Positions 52,865-61,988 of a stretch of DNA of 64,000 bases are shown here, one piece after another. The stretch comes from Nostoc sp. NIES-4103 (GTDB lineage Bacteria > Cyanobacteriota > Cyanobacteriia > Cyanobacteriales > Nostocaceae). The stretch is taken from NCBI RefSeq assembly GCF_002368335.1, contig NZ_AP018288.1:6013100-6077099 (forward strand), read 5' to 3'. The notes under the pieces were generated by a model. That model was not told where the DNA came from, made no database searches, and worked only from the letters and a program-made list of their open reading frames with translations. The first letter of the stretch is position 1, and each line of letters starts with the position of its first letter. The translations under genes and the position numbers were made by a program.

Positions 52865-53284
52865 ATGGCACCCTTACCCGACTATCGTCCCAAGCAACTG
52901 TCTGTAGGCCCGTTGGAAGCAGAAATTTTAAATATTATCTGGGAACTAGGTTCAGTTACAGTCAAAGATGTACACGATCGCATTCTGTCTGACCCCAACC
53001 GGGAATTAGCTTATACTTCTGTGACCACAGTTTTACGTCGCCTCACTGAAAAAGGTTGGCTAGCCTGTGATAAGCAAGGACGGGCATTCTATTGGCGACC
53101 ATTGCTCACACAGAAACAGGCGCAGGTAATTAAAGCGCACGAGCATTTACAGAGATTTCTAGCGGTAGGCAATCCCGATGTGGTTGCTGCTTTTGCAGAT
53201 AGTCTAGATGAAGCTAGCAGCCAACAAATAGAAGCGATCGCTAAACGTATTCAAGCTGCACGCCAAGCCAGGGAGGAAAAATAA
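52865..53284 (+). CDS. BlaI/MecI/CopY-family repressor
   Basis: 139 residues. The winged helix is clear: LGPLEAEILNIIWELG-type start (VGPLEAEILNIIWELGSVTV), KDVHDRI, AYTSVTTVLRRLTEKGWL and GRAFYWRPLL, followed by a helical dimerisation tail. Such repressors leave DNA when cut or displaced after signalling by a partner metallopeptidase. The stop overlaps the ATG of the M56 gene by one base (TAATG), so the two are coupled. Confidence 0.92.
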   Translation: MAPLPDYRPKQLSVGPLEAEILNIIWELGSVTVKDVHDRILSDPNRELAYTSVTTVLRRLTEKGWLACDKQGRAFYWRPLLTQKQAQVIKAHEHLQRFLAVGNPDVVAAFADSLDEASSQQIEAIAKRIQAARQAREEK

Positions 53285-54147
53285 TGCATCTAATCATGAT
53301 TTTGACTGCTTTAGCAGTCTCTTGGGTCTTGAGATGCTCTTGGAGCAATCCTCAAGGCAGTTGGCCCCAAGGTAGTTGGAGTTCGCGGTGGCGGCGATCG
53401 CTGTTTTTATTTCTCTTCCCCCCATTACTCATTTTCATGACTGCGATCGCTCTGCTATTTATGGGGCCCCAAGGAAAAATGGGTGGTGTGTATACTGGCT
53501 GGTTTAGCTATATAATTGCATTAATTTATCTTGCTTTTTTTGCTATTTCATGCATTAAACTTGCTTTTCAAGGTTGGCAGTCTGTGAAATCTGCCTGTGA
53601 GTGTCCTTTGGTTAACCTTGAAGGTACACAAGTCCGGTTACTCAACACCAAGGCGCTGTTTGCGGGTCAAATTGGTTTTTGGCAACCGCAACTAGTTGTG
53701 AGTCAAGGATTATTGCAAAATCTCTCACAAAATCATGTAGAAAGCGTTTTGGCACATGAACAAGGACACTACTATTATCGAGATACATTTTGGTTTTTCT
53801 GGCTGGGTTGGGTGCGTTCCTGCACGGCTTGGTTACCCAACACAGAAACTTTGTGGCAAGAACTGTTAGCTTTGCGGGAACTCCGTGCTGATAGTTACGC
53901 TGCATCACAAGTAGACCCGTTACTGCTAGCAGAATCACTGCTGTTGGTGGTCAGTAATACTTCAGTATTGCCAGAGTCAGCAATTTGCTGTGCCGCATTG
54001 GGAGTTGCTGGTGTTAGCGATCGCTTAGAACAAAGAATAGAAGCTTTATTAGCACCACCACCACCAACACCGGAACTCAATTGGCAGTCTTGGAATGGCT
54101 TTTTGCTAGCATTTTTACCGTTGCTAAGCGTGATTTTTCATACTTGA
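53284..54147 (+). CDS. M56-family membrane metallopeptidase (BlaR1-like)
   Basis: 287 residues. Membrane helices at the N-terminus (about 1-20, 45-65, 78-105) and C-terminus (about 262-285) surround a zinc-protease motif HEQGH in VLAHEQGHYYYRD, with a downstream Glu in LRELRADSYA. It lacks the extracellular penicillin-binding sensor of BlaR1. It probably receives a signal at the membrane and cleaves the upstream BlaI-like repressor. Its 3' end overlaps the tail of the opposing DMT gene by 71 bp. Confidence 0.9.
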   Translation: MHLIMILTALAVSWVLRCSWSNPQGSWPQGSWSSRWRRSLFLFLFPPLLIFMTAIALLFMGPQGKMGGVYTGWFSYIIALIYLAFFAISCIKLAFQGWQSVKSACECPLVNLEGTQVRLLNTKALFAGQIGFWQPQLVVSQGLLQNLSQNHVESVLAHEQGHYYYRDTFWFFWLGWVRSCTAWLPNTETLWQELLALRELRADSYAASQVDPLLLAESLLLVVSNTSVLPESAICCAALGVAGVSDRLEQRIEALLAPPPPTPELNWQSWNGFLLAFLPLLSVIFHT

Positions 54148-55138
54148 TTTGATTAAGACTGCCACTGCTCTGCGCTTGCTGATTTGATACGCTCGAAAGT
54201 GCTGTCAATTCTGAAGCAAGCAGTGCAGGAATTGGCGCTTGGTTGACATTAGCCTCACTATCCGGCTCGAACTCATCTTGACTGCTTTGGCTGATAACCA
54301 TTGCAGACAGAACAAAAATCGCTCCTATAAAACCGCTGATACCAAGCTGCTCACCAAGTAATAAAAATGAGAAAATTGCTGTGAATATTGGCTCTAGTGT
54401 GTAGAGTAAGGCCGCTTCGTCAGCTCGAATCCATTGCTGAGCTAATGTCTGGAGCCATATGACAATGGCTGTTGCTACCAATCCAAGATAGAAAATTATG
54501 CCCCAGTTCTCACCTATTATTTCAAGTTGTGAGATTAATTCTGAGCTACTCCAGACTACGCCCAGTACTGCAATTACCAATAATTGCACGCTAGTGAGCG
54601 ATAAAGATGAATGGTTTTTTGTTACCCGCTCTAATACTATTGCATAGACTGCATGGAGAACAGCATCACCAAACATCAATATATCTCCAATCCCTACTAC
54701 TCCATTCTCCCAAGACATCACCCCAATACCAATAATCGCCAGTCCGGCGGCAAGAAAAATTCTCAACGGTAAGCGCCGACCCAAAAGTAATCCCAGTAAA
54801 GGTACTAAGATTGCACTCAAACTGATAATAAATGATGCCCGGTTTGCATGGACAGTCTCAAGGGCAATTCTTTCAGTGGCTAAACAGACAAACAATAAAA
54901 TTCCCAGGATAAAACCATCACGTAGCAATCGTGTGTTCAGGCTACGTAAATTGAAGCTAAAAATTAATGCTGCCACAGCAAAACGGGTGGCAATCAGTAC
55001 ACTTGTTGAAAGACTACCGACTGTTTGCTCGATTAATGGCAAGGTGCTGGCCCAAATTATGTTGAGCAGGACAAACACTATAATTCCCTTGACGCGCAGG
55101 CTGTTTTGTGTTGGCTGATTGTCGCCATCTAAAATCAT
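54077..55138 (-). CDS. EamA/DMT-family transporter
   Basis: 353 residues with ten predicted membrane helices in two EamA halves (IIVFVLLNIIWASTLPLIEQ at the start, GLVATAIVIWLQTLAQQWI in the second half) and the EamA signature TLEPIFTAIFSFLLLGE. It is an inner-membrane exporter of amino acids, nucleosides or metabolites; the substrate is unknown. The last 60 residues are a hydrophilic tail whose coding region runs into the convergent M56 gene. Confidence 0.9.
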   Translation of the reverse strand: MILDGDNQPTQNSLRVKGIIVFVLLNIIWASTLPLIEQTVGSLSTSVLIATRFAVAALIFSFNLRSLNTRLLRDGFILGILLFVCLATERIALETVHANRASFIISLSAILVPLLGLLLGRRLPLRIFLAAGLAIIGIGVMSWENGVVGIGDILMFGDAVLHAVYAIVLERVTKNHSSLSLTSVQLLVIAVLGVVWSSSELISQLEIIGENWGIIFYLGLVATAIVIWLQTLAQQWIRADEAALLYTLEPIFTAIFSFLLLGEQLGISGFIGAIFVLSAMVISQSSQDEFEPDSEANVNQAPIPALLASELTALSSVSNQQAQSSGSLNQIKYEKSRLATVKMLAKSHSKTAN

Positions 55139-55853
55139 AAATATCTTTTTTTATTAACAATCTATCTAGCGAGTTTTGATTTCAAGTTTTTAGTGACTAC
55201 ATGAAAAAAATAAGCATGAAATAGTTCCTGTTATCAGTTTATGATATAGGGTATAATCAAATACTTATTTTTTTAGTGAAGTGGCGATCGCTAAATGATT
55301 TTTCATCCCACTCGCACCTTGAAGTGATGGAGCGAATATCCCCTTTTTCACTGATTTTTTGCATTATTGCTATTAGTAGTCATAGCTTAAATATCTTAGT
55401 ATTAAATTAAAGTTTTTAAAACTGCTTTTATGCTATGGCAATCCTAAATTTGTCGTGAAAAATATAGATAAGGAAACGAACCGCCCTTCGGGTTCAGCAG
55501 TTCGCAATCGACGCAAGGCGCCAAGACTGCGACTGCTTCACCAAGGTCGCCTTCGCGCAGCGTCTCGTTAGAGAAGGACGCCAAGATAAGAAAGAAATAA
55601 GAGATATATAATTTTCACAAATGATTTAGGACTGCTATATTTACAAAATTATTTGTAACATATAAATCAGTTGTAAAGATGTTCCGGCGGATAGAAACGT
55701 TTCGGTAAAATATCTCTACCTAATCAGGTATTTACTGAAATGATTTTATGCTTAATTGATTATTTCTTATTTCCCCTCCCCGTTCACTCTTAGGGGTTAG
55801 GGGTGGGGTGCAATGATGATGGGAATTATAATTAATTAACCAGACTTGATATT
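55139..55853. other. Intergenic region, 715 bp
   Basis: No gene is seen. It holds extragenic palindromic repeat sequence (55480-55590, CGCCCTTCGGGTTC and CGCCTTCGCGCAGCGTCTCG) related to that at 15030-15110, and a CCCCTCCCC/GGGGTGGGG segment near 55775-55820. Confidence 0.6.
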
Positions 55854-58265
55854 TTATTCATCTTCTAGAAATTGTTCTATAGATTTTTTCACTAAAGGCA
55901 CTTGAAAGGCGTTACCTTCTGGAGTTAAAATTCCCTTTCGCACCAGCTTGCGGACAACACCTTTGGGTTGCTGTGTGGGTATTTCACCTTGAATGAGACT
56001 GCGAAGAAAATTGCGATCGCCATCTGCTAAACTTGTCCATAATTCCTGAAAATATTGCTTGCCCCGCTCCAATACAGTAGGAATAACCTCTTCAACATCC
56101 TGTACAGTCACTTTTGCAGTATCCGCCTCTCGCCTATTTTTTCTCATATCCCGGTTCAACAACTCCACCAACTCCTGACACATTAATTGCACGAGATAAG
56201 GTTGACAGCGAGTAAGTTGAATAATCATATCTACTGCAGTTGGTTCATAAATATTCGGGAATTCTTCAACAGGTTGTAAAATCAACTCACGGGCTTCAGA
56301 CTCTTGCAAGTAACTCATCTGCACAGCATAGGTATTAATTAAATAGTCACTCCAATAAGCATCAAGTTCAGATAACAAATGTAAACCGCTGAACAGCAAA
56401 ATCCATTGCTTTTGATGTTGCACCAGATGACGAATAAAGTTGAGTGGCGCACGGCTATTTGTGGCTTGCACTACTTCACTTAACCGCTCAAATTCATCCA
56501 AACATAAAAGAAATCGCTTATTAGGGATGGTCTTTTCTATTTCTGCGAACCAAGTTTGTAGTGCTGGAAATGGGTCTTCAGCAAGTTTATCTGTATTTGG
56601 GTCGGGTAAGTAAATTTTTCGTGGTAATTGCCGTGCAACTTCCTGAAGTTGTTGGGCGAAATTTTCTGCAAATCCCTTTAAAGTTGTAGCTGATGCTACT
56701 CCTTGTATATCCACAAACAAAGGTATAATATCTGAGCCTGTCTTGTGTGGTAGATATTTCAGTGCTGAGGTTTTCCCAGTTTTTCGCCCACCATAAAGTA
56801 ACAATACTGGCGGTTGTTCAGCAAGTGCCAAATTTTCGATTTCTCGAAATATGTCAATTCGTCCTTTGAAGCGATTCTTTGCTGTTTGCGGATCTAGTGA
56901 ATTACCAGCAATATAAACTTGGCGAATTTCCTTTGATTTCTTTGCTGTTTCCTCTAAAGTACGCCGTGCTGTCTCTAGAATTGTCAGCCAGCGTTCTGCT
57001 ATACTGCCAAACCTCGTAGCCAACAAAGCATTTTTCCCAAAAGCTAGACTGTTTTTCAGGTCGTGCAATGCATTGATGGGAATGTTTAATAACTCACGCT
57101 GACGATAAGGTGAAGTTGCTTCCATTGATGCTTTGACATTTTGGCTAATATCCAGAAATTGAGGCAAAACAGTGCCAAGTTCTTTTGGTGGTGGTGAAGG
57201 AATCCAAGTTAATTGATTGGCAATGTCTTCAATATCTCTTAAAGTCTGACAACGATTGAGAGTATCACTAGCAATACCATAAATTGCTCGTGCTGCCACT
57301 TTTTGCTGGTTGGTAGAATTGATGAGGTAATTAATAGTTTGATGAGCAGCAGTTGGGTTATTTCTATGAGCTTCTACAATCATGACATCCATGAAAGGCA
57401 GAGGCAAAATAATTACTTCATCAAAGCGGGGAGGCAAGTATCTTAAACAATTCACCCGTTCCCCAATGCGAGAAAAGAAGAATAGTATGAGTATCCATAG
57501 CAATTCTGGCAACCAAAAGTAAACTCGCAACACACCAAGAAGAAACGCCATGCTTACCACTACGTTTCCTGTCAGGCCTCCCACTAGGCTTCCCACCACA
57601 CCTAACGCTACGCCAAAAGCCACGCGTCCCGTTACACCGAAACCCACGCCCATCGCCACGCTTCCGGGCACGCCTCCCACCACGTCTTCCGGCACGCCTA
57701 TCCCCACGCCTACCGCCACGCCTACCGCTACGCCTGATACCACGCTTGACACCACGCCTGATGCCACGCCCACCGCCATAACGCCTATCGCCACACCTAT
57801 CGCCACGATGCCTACGGCCACAGCTACCACTACGCCTGATAAAACTGATAAAAATATAATTGCCAACACAATGGTAAGGACAGCAGCAAGGACAATAACT
57901 AGTCTATTTTTATTGTCACCACGGTCTAGAATCCGTCCGATTAACCAACCCACCAAAAAAACGCAGCTTACGAACCAATTAAATGACTTACCACTAGCTA
58001 GAGTGTAAATTGGTGTAACTAATAATACAGCAAGCACTGGAACTACCGCAGTTAGCCACCAAACCTGCCAAGCATAGCGACGCAAACGGGGGTTAGTACG
58101 AAACTCAGCTCGTTTTGCAAAGGGGTTGTCTCTCGGCTTCAGTTCTGGATGGATATCGCGTAACCAGCGTTCAAAGGTAAAAGGCTTGAAGTACGTCCAA
58201 TACAACAGGCGTACACATTCAGCCACATAACTCCAAAAGCCTGATGCTGTGGGTGTGTTGCTCAT
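55854..58265 (-). CDS. Membrane-anchored STAND-like ATPase with Gly/Val repeat
   Basis: 803 residues. An N-terminal cytosolic segment (1-65) is followed by three hydrophobic helices (about 70-145), then about 100 residues of short-period Gly-Val repeats (VAVGVAVGVGIGV, FGVALGVVGSLVGG; about 147-245) and another helix (about 246-272). A helical region leads to an ATPase: NRFKGRIDIFREIE, Walker A GGRKTGKTS, Walker B LCLDEFERL, and a C-terminal winged-helix-like end (GVVRKLVRKGILTPEGN). This fits nSTAND-type signalling ATPases. The function is unknown. It starts 2 bp after the stop of a second ATPase gene. Confidence 0.85.
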   Translation of the reverse strand: MSNTPTASGFWSYVAECVRLLYWTYFKPFTFERWLRDIHPELKPRDNPFAKRAEFRTNPRLRRYAWQVWWLTAVVPVLAVLLVTPIYTLASGKSFNWFVSCVFLVGWLIGRILDRGDNKNRLVIVLAAVLTIVLAIIFLSVLSGVVVAVAVGIVAIGVAIGVMAVGVASGVVSSVVSGVAVGVAVGVGIGVPEDVVGGVPGSVAMGVGFGVTGRVAFGVALGVVGSLVGGLTGNVVVSMAFLLGVLRVYFWLPELLWILILFFFSRIGERVNCLRYLPPRFDEVIILPLPFMDVMIVEAHRNNPTAAHQTINYLINSTNQQKVAARAIYGIASDTLNRCQTLRDIEDIANQLTWIPSPPPKELGTVLPQFLDISQNVKASMEATSPYRQRELLNIPINALHDLKNSLAFGKNALLATRFGSIAERWLTILETARRTLEETAKKSKEIRQVYIAGNSLDPQTAKNRFKGRIDIFREIENLALAEQPPVLLLYGGRKTGKTSALKYLPHKTGSDIIPLFVDIQGVASATTLKGFAENFAQQLQEVARQLPRKIYLPDPNTDKLAEDPFPALQTWFAEIEKTIPNKRFLLCLDEFERLSEVVQATNSRAPLNFIRHLVQHQKQWILLFSGLHLLSELDAYWSDYLINTYAVQMSYLQESEARELILQPVEEFPNIYEPTAVDMIIQLTRCQPYLVQLMCQELVELLNRDMRKNRREADTAKVTVQDVEEVIPTVLERGKQYFQELWTSLADGDRNFLRSLIQGEIPTQQPKGVVRKLVRKGILTPEGNAFQVPLVKKSIEQFLEDE
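57600..57840. repeat. Coding microsatellite encoding Gly/Val repeats
   Basis: On the plus strand, units such as CACGCCTACCGC recur with 6-bp and 12-bp spacing; on the coding strand they give GTG-GGC and GTA-GCG runs (Gly-Val-Ala-Val). The tract lies within the ATPase gene and is likely to vary in length between strains. Confidence 0.8.
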
Positions 58266-58267
58266 TG

Positions 58268-59341
58268 CTATTTCACAAAATTAAAAATTCTTTCCAACCA
58301 CTGCTTAACATCAGGCAGAGGCAATACACGTACCAGACCTAAGCCAATCACAACTAAAATGAACATGCCGATGATTCTGTTTTGAAAATCATCCCAATTC
58401 CCGCCAATGTTTGTAGCTAAACGACCTAAATGCAATGGGATATCCCATAACCAGCCAAGCAATGATTTCCACCCAAGCTTCTTTCCTTGCTGCTGGGAAT
58501 CAGCAATTTGTTGGTCAAACTTTTCTTTTGCCCACTTGATAGACTTACCTTGTTGACGTGCTTCCCACAAATAATAACCAGCCAATTGCAACTTGTGAGG
58601 ATAACGCTTACCCCACTTTTGAGCTTTTTCTTGCTCTTCTACACTCAAAGCTGGTGTATTATTGACAGAGCTAATTGGCAAGCGTGTTAGTTGAATAGCT
58701 TCATCAGTCGTTAATTCTTGAAGTTCAACAGTGTGAGCAATATTAAAGAAACTAGAAACAAACCGATGCTCACTACCATAAACTTTCAAGCTTTTGCCGG
58801 AAGCTAGCACCAACATCAAGGCGTTATCTTCCATGAGCGATCGCAAGTTATCATAAAACCCGTCATCAAATTCCTGGGGATGTCTAAAAAGCCTGTCAAA
58901 ATCATCCAAACACAGAACAGGTAAAACTTTCTGTTGTTTCCATTGTTTGATAGCATTGGAGAATGCTTGACGATTCAGCGGTTTAGTTTTCAAAGGATTT
59001 TTCAAATTGAATTGCAATGCACCAAGGCAACTTTGCAAAGCGTCGGCTACAGCTTGATAAAATCCCGCCTCAGTTTGACAATTGGCATTTCTGAGTGAAA
59101 GATAAACAACTATATAACGGTTGCGGTCTAATACTCGCTGTTCCCAGGTGAGAAAGAAGTAATACAGCAACCAAGATTTACCAATGTGCTTGTCACCAAC
59201 TATATTGATATTTGTCGGCTGAACATTCTGCATTCCAGCTGCGATCGCATGTAATTCTTCTGTACGACCAATAAATAGCCTGGTGTCTTCAATCTTCCCC
59301 CCAGTCGAAAAAGGGTTATTAGGCAAGGAAGCATAGGGCAT
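58268..59341 (-). CDS. STAND-like ATPase with C-terminal membrane anchor
   Basis: 357 residues. After a short N-terminus (NPFSTGGKIEDTRLFIGRTEEL) come Walker A GDKHIGKS, Walker B LCLDDFDRL and an R-finger-like downstream block (ELTTDEAIQLTRLP), the pattern of bacterial nSTAND/AAA-16 ATPases. One membrane helix lies near the C-terminus (about 325-345, IIGMFILVVIGLGLVRVLPL). It is 2 bp upstream of the larger ATPase gene at 55854, so the pair is one operon and probably one membrane complex. Function unknown. Confidence 0.85.
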   Translation of the reverse strand: MPYASLPNNPFSTGGKIEDTRLFIGRTEELHAIAAGMQNVQPTNINIVGDKHIGKSWLLYYFFLTWEQRVLDRNRYIVVYLSLRNANCQTEAGFYQAVADALQSCLGALQFNLKNPLKTKPLNRQAFSNAIKQWKQQKVLPVLCLDDFDRLFRHPQEFDDGFYDNLRSLMEDNALMLVLASGKSLKVYGSEHRFVSSFFNIAHTVELQELTTDEAIQLTRLPISSVNNTPALSVEEQEKAQKWGKRYPHKLQLAGYYLWEARQQGKSIKWAKEKFDQQIADSQQQGKKLGWKSLLGWLWDIPLHLGRLATNIGGNWDDFQNRIIGMFILVVIGLGLVRVLPLPDVKQWLERIFNFVK

Positions 59342-59593
59342 TTTTAATAAAAATTAACTACATAAATTTCGGTGCTAACACCTAGATAATAAACTGAAAA
59401 ACTGCCTACACAACCTCTTTATCGAATAGTAATTACCTATGTGATTTTTCTTTTTAAAAAGGAATCTTCTGCGAAAAAAATTTGTAATTTTATACTAATT
59501 TTAATAATTTTTGCGACACATGCATTAGTAGGGGCGTACAGCTGTACGCCCTTACAAGGTATCTGTTGCATTCTTTTTGAAAATCGGTATCAT

Positions 59594-59894
59594 ATCATGT
59601 CCGCCTGATTACTTATTAAACCCTGAACCCCACCCCGCCAAAGCTATGCTTTGTCTCCCCTCCCCTTGGTAAGGGGAGGGGTTGGGGGTGGGGTAAAATG
59701 CCTGTAGGAATCATAACTAATTAACGTGAGTTCGACAGATTTAAAAGACCCCTCTTCAAACCTCTCCCCTGAAAGGAGAGAGGCTTTAAAAGCTTGATTT
59801 TTCGTTCTTTACCCAAGATGTTAAAGTCCCTCTCCGCGTCGGAGAGGGGTTGGGGAGAGGTTTATCGAACTCACGTTAATTAACCGGACATGAT
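59594..59894. mobile_element. About 300-bp repeat with ATCATGTCCG termini, carrying an inner element
   Basis: ATCATGTCCG (59594-59603) and CGGACATGAT (59885-59894) are perfect 10-bp terminal inverted repeats, the same as those of the 28823-28990 element. The AACGTGAGTTCGA element at 59723-59877 lies wholly inside. No coding capacity is visible. Confidence 0.55.
59723..59877. mobile_element. 155-bp MITE-like element with AACGTGAGTTCGA termini (copy 2)
   Basis: Perfect 13-bp terminal inverted repeats identical to the element at 31828-31960; here the inverted match extends to TAATTAACGTGAGTTCGA. The interior shares CTCTCC-rich hairpins and the TTATCGAACTCACGTT end. Confidence 0.72.
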
Positions 59895-59965
59895 ATCAGT
59901 TAATTAAGAAAGGCTATATGTTGCAGACAGACTCAAAGAGATTGTTTCGCCGTGACTTATTGTGG

Positions 59966-60310
59966 TTAAAACTCAACTTCTAACTGGTTCTGATTTTCTA
60001 ATTCCTGCGATTGAGGAAGTTTTTCCAGTGGTGCTAGCTGTTCTTGAATTTTTTCTTGTGTAGGATCTATTTTCAGCGGTATCTCAGGAGTAGAACGGCT
60101 TCTATGAAGCCATAGTTGAATTTCTCTCTCAAATTGCTCCCTTCCCCGTGTGAAAAAGTTTGGTTCTCTTGGATAAATGGAGTTAATTGAATTGTTGGGT
60201 ATTGGCGTAGTTTCGATAGCTGTTACTGGTGCAGTTATTGAGAAAACTGTCGTTACTAATGTTGTAACTATAGCCCAGTTGAATAATTTATTGGGTAAAA
60301 AGCTTTTCAT
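59966..60310 (-). CDS. Small exported protein, 114 aa
   Basis: Not recognised. A likely signal peptide (KLFNWAIVTTLVTTVFSITAPVTA) is followed by a hydrophilic mature part containing TRGREQFEREIQLWLHRSRS and a Gln/Glu-rich C-terminus. ATG 60310 follows an AGGAGGGC ribosome site (CCTCCT, 60317-60322, on the plus strand). Similar small periplasmic proteins occur in Nostocales. It is a single gene with unknown function. Confidence 0.65.
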   Translation of the reverse strand: MKSFLPNKLFNWAIVTTLVTTVFSITAPVTAIETTPIPNNSINSIYPREPNFFTRGREQFEREIQLWLHRSRSTPEIPLKIDPTQEKIQEQLAPLEKLPQSQELENQNQLEVEF

Positions 60311-60545
60311 CTTAGCCCTCCTTGATTTAGGGCAAGTATCTGGTATAAATTCAGAGCAATTTATCTTTGATAAACCAGATGTAGTGCTATAGTAGTGTGA
60401 CTTTTTCAGAGTCTTGCTGGCATTTTTCTTGAAGAGAAATTGTCCTACTTACTTAAAGGTTTAATTCTTCTCTACATATCTATTATAACTAATATCTTTA
60501 AAATGCTTGTAAAAGTCTAATAATCAGCAATATTCTTGACCTAAC

Positions 60546-61748
60546 TCAACTTTTTTGTAATTCCCTCAGCGCGTTTGCTAAATACTCATATTGTTCGCGC
60601 GTGTTGTAAATCTGTGCCGATATTCGCACTAATAACCGAGGTGATTCCGTCCAGGGAACGACTTGCACTTGAATGTTAAACCGATCAAATAACTCATCGT
60701 GTAAAGACATAAAATCACGATTTTCTAACGTTGTCGGCATTGGTACAACCGCCATTGTACCAATCATTTCTTCTGGACAAGGTGGTAGGACTTCTAAAGC
60801 TTCACAAAGCAGCTTCCTAGCCTCTAACACTAGCTGATGATTTCGCTGTCTTAATTCTGTCCATCCACCAGGTAACAATGAACCCAGAAAAGCGATCGCT
60901 GACGGGATGCACATGTAAGGTGTAGGATCGTCTGTACCCGTCCAATCAAATTCCAACTGAAAGCGGGTTTTATCGGTGCGTGGCGAATTTGCACCGTGGC
61001 TAATTGTTAGAGGACGAATTTCTGATTGTTTCTCCCTACGCACATACAAAAATGCTGCACCTTTGGGCGCACACAGCCATTTATGGCAATTGCCTGTGTA
61101 ATAAGTTGCACCAATTTCTTGTAAGTTGAGGGAAATCATTCCTGGCGCGTGGGCACCATCTACAAGTGTATCTACACCACGTTGCTGCAATTCCTTAACT
61201 AACTGCTGAAGAGGGAAGATTAACCCTGTCTGACTAGTAACATGATCTATTAAAGCCAATCGTGTTTTTGGTGAAACTTGCTCAATGACTGCTTTTACCA
61301 CCTGCTGTGGCGAGTCAATAGGGAAAGGAATTGTTGCTACGACTACCCGTGCGCCAGTGCGACTAGCGATAAAATCCAGTGCATTACGGCAAGCATTGTA
61401 CTCATGATTAGTAGTGAGGATTTCGTCATCTGCTGAAAAAGTCACCGAACGTAGCACGGAATTGACACCAGTCGTGGCATTGGGTACAAAAACTAATTCC
61501 TGGATATCAGCACCAACAAATGCTGCTAGCTTGCTTCTGGCATCGTCTAGCAGTGGTTCCCACTCCCTACCAAAAAAGCGTATGGGTTCATGCTCTAATT
61601 GCGATCGCAACTGCTGCTGTACTACTAGCACTGCTTTAGGGCAAGCACCAAATGACCCATGATTGAGAAATGTAATAGTCGGATCAAGCGACCATAGTTC
61701 CTCAAATCCAGAAGTTTGAAGCCTGAAATTGTCTACTTCATACTTCAT
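60546..61748 (-). CDS. Class V aminotransferase (isopenicillin N epimerase-like)
   Basis: 400 residues. The PLP-binding Lys lies in YYTGNCHKWLCAPKG, with DGAHAPGM upstream and an N-terminal TFLNHGSFGACP. This is the CefD-like subgroup of class V PLP enzymes, which includes isopenicillin N epimerase, ergothioneine lyase (EgtE) and cysteine desulfurase relatives. No beta-lactam or ergothioneine genes are near, so the reaction is not assigned. It is cytosolic, with start at ATG 61748. Confidence 0.88.
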   Translation of the reverse strand: MKYEVDNFRLQTSGFEELWSLDPTITFLNHGSFGACPKAVLVVQQQLRSQLEHEPIRFFGREWEPLLDDARSKLAAFVGADIQELVFVPNATTGVNSVLRSVTFSADDEILTTNHEYNACRNALDFIASRTGARVVVATIPFPIDSPQQVVKAVIEQVSPKTRLALIDHVTSQTGLIFPLQQLVKELQQRGVDTLVDGAHAPGMISLNLQEIGATYYTGNCHKWLCAPKGAAFLYVRREKQSEIRPLTISHGANSPRTDKTRFQLEFDWTGTDDPTPYMCIPSAIAFLGSLLPGGWTELRQRNHQLVLEARKLLCEALEVLPPCPEEMIGTMAVVPMPTTLENRDFMSLHDELFDRFNIQVQVVPWTESPRLLVRISAQIYNTREQYEYLANALRELQKS

Positions 61749-61772
61749 TCTTCACCCTTCATACTTTTTTAA

Positions 61773-61844
<72 letters not shown>

Positions 61845-61988
61845 TCACTCACGATTTATTATCTTAATGTTAAAAAATGGATTTGACAAGTACTTTCGCC
61901 AAATTTTTTTTTCAATACGCTTAGCCATAAGTTCATTACAGCCAAAACCCTCTCCCAATAAGGAGTGCAGGCTTTCAAAACCTGAGAT

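Larger units (their letters stand above)
59342..59965. other. Repeat-rich intergenic region, about 620 bp
   Basis: It holds a perfect palindrome GGGCGTACAGCTGTACGCCC (59532-59551), a GGGGAGGGGTTGGGGGTGGGG segment and its inverse, and the nested elements at 59594-59894 and 59723-59877. No gene is seen. Confidence 0.7.

Noticed and set aside
57550..58008. Open frame of 152 codons on the plus strand, rich in Thr and Pro.
   Set aside because: It is the antisense reading of the Gly/Val repeat in the ATPase gene, with no ribosome site and a composition dictated by the repeat.
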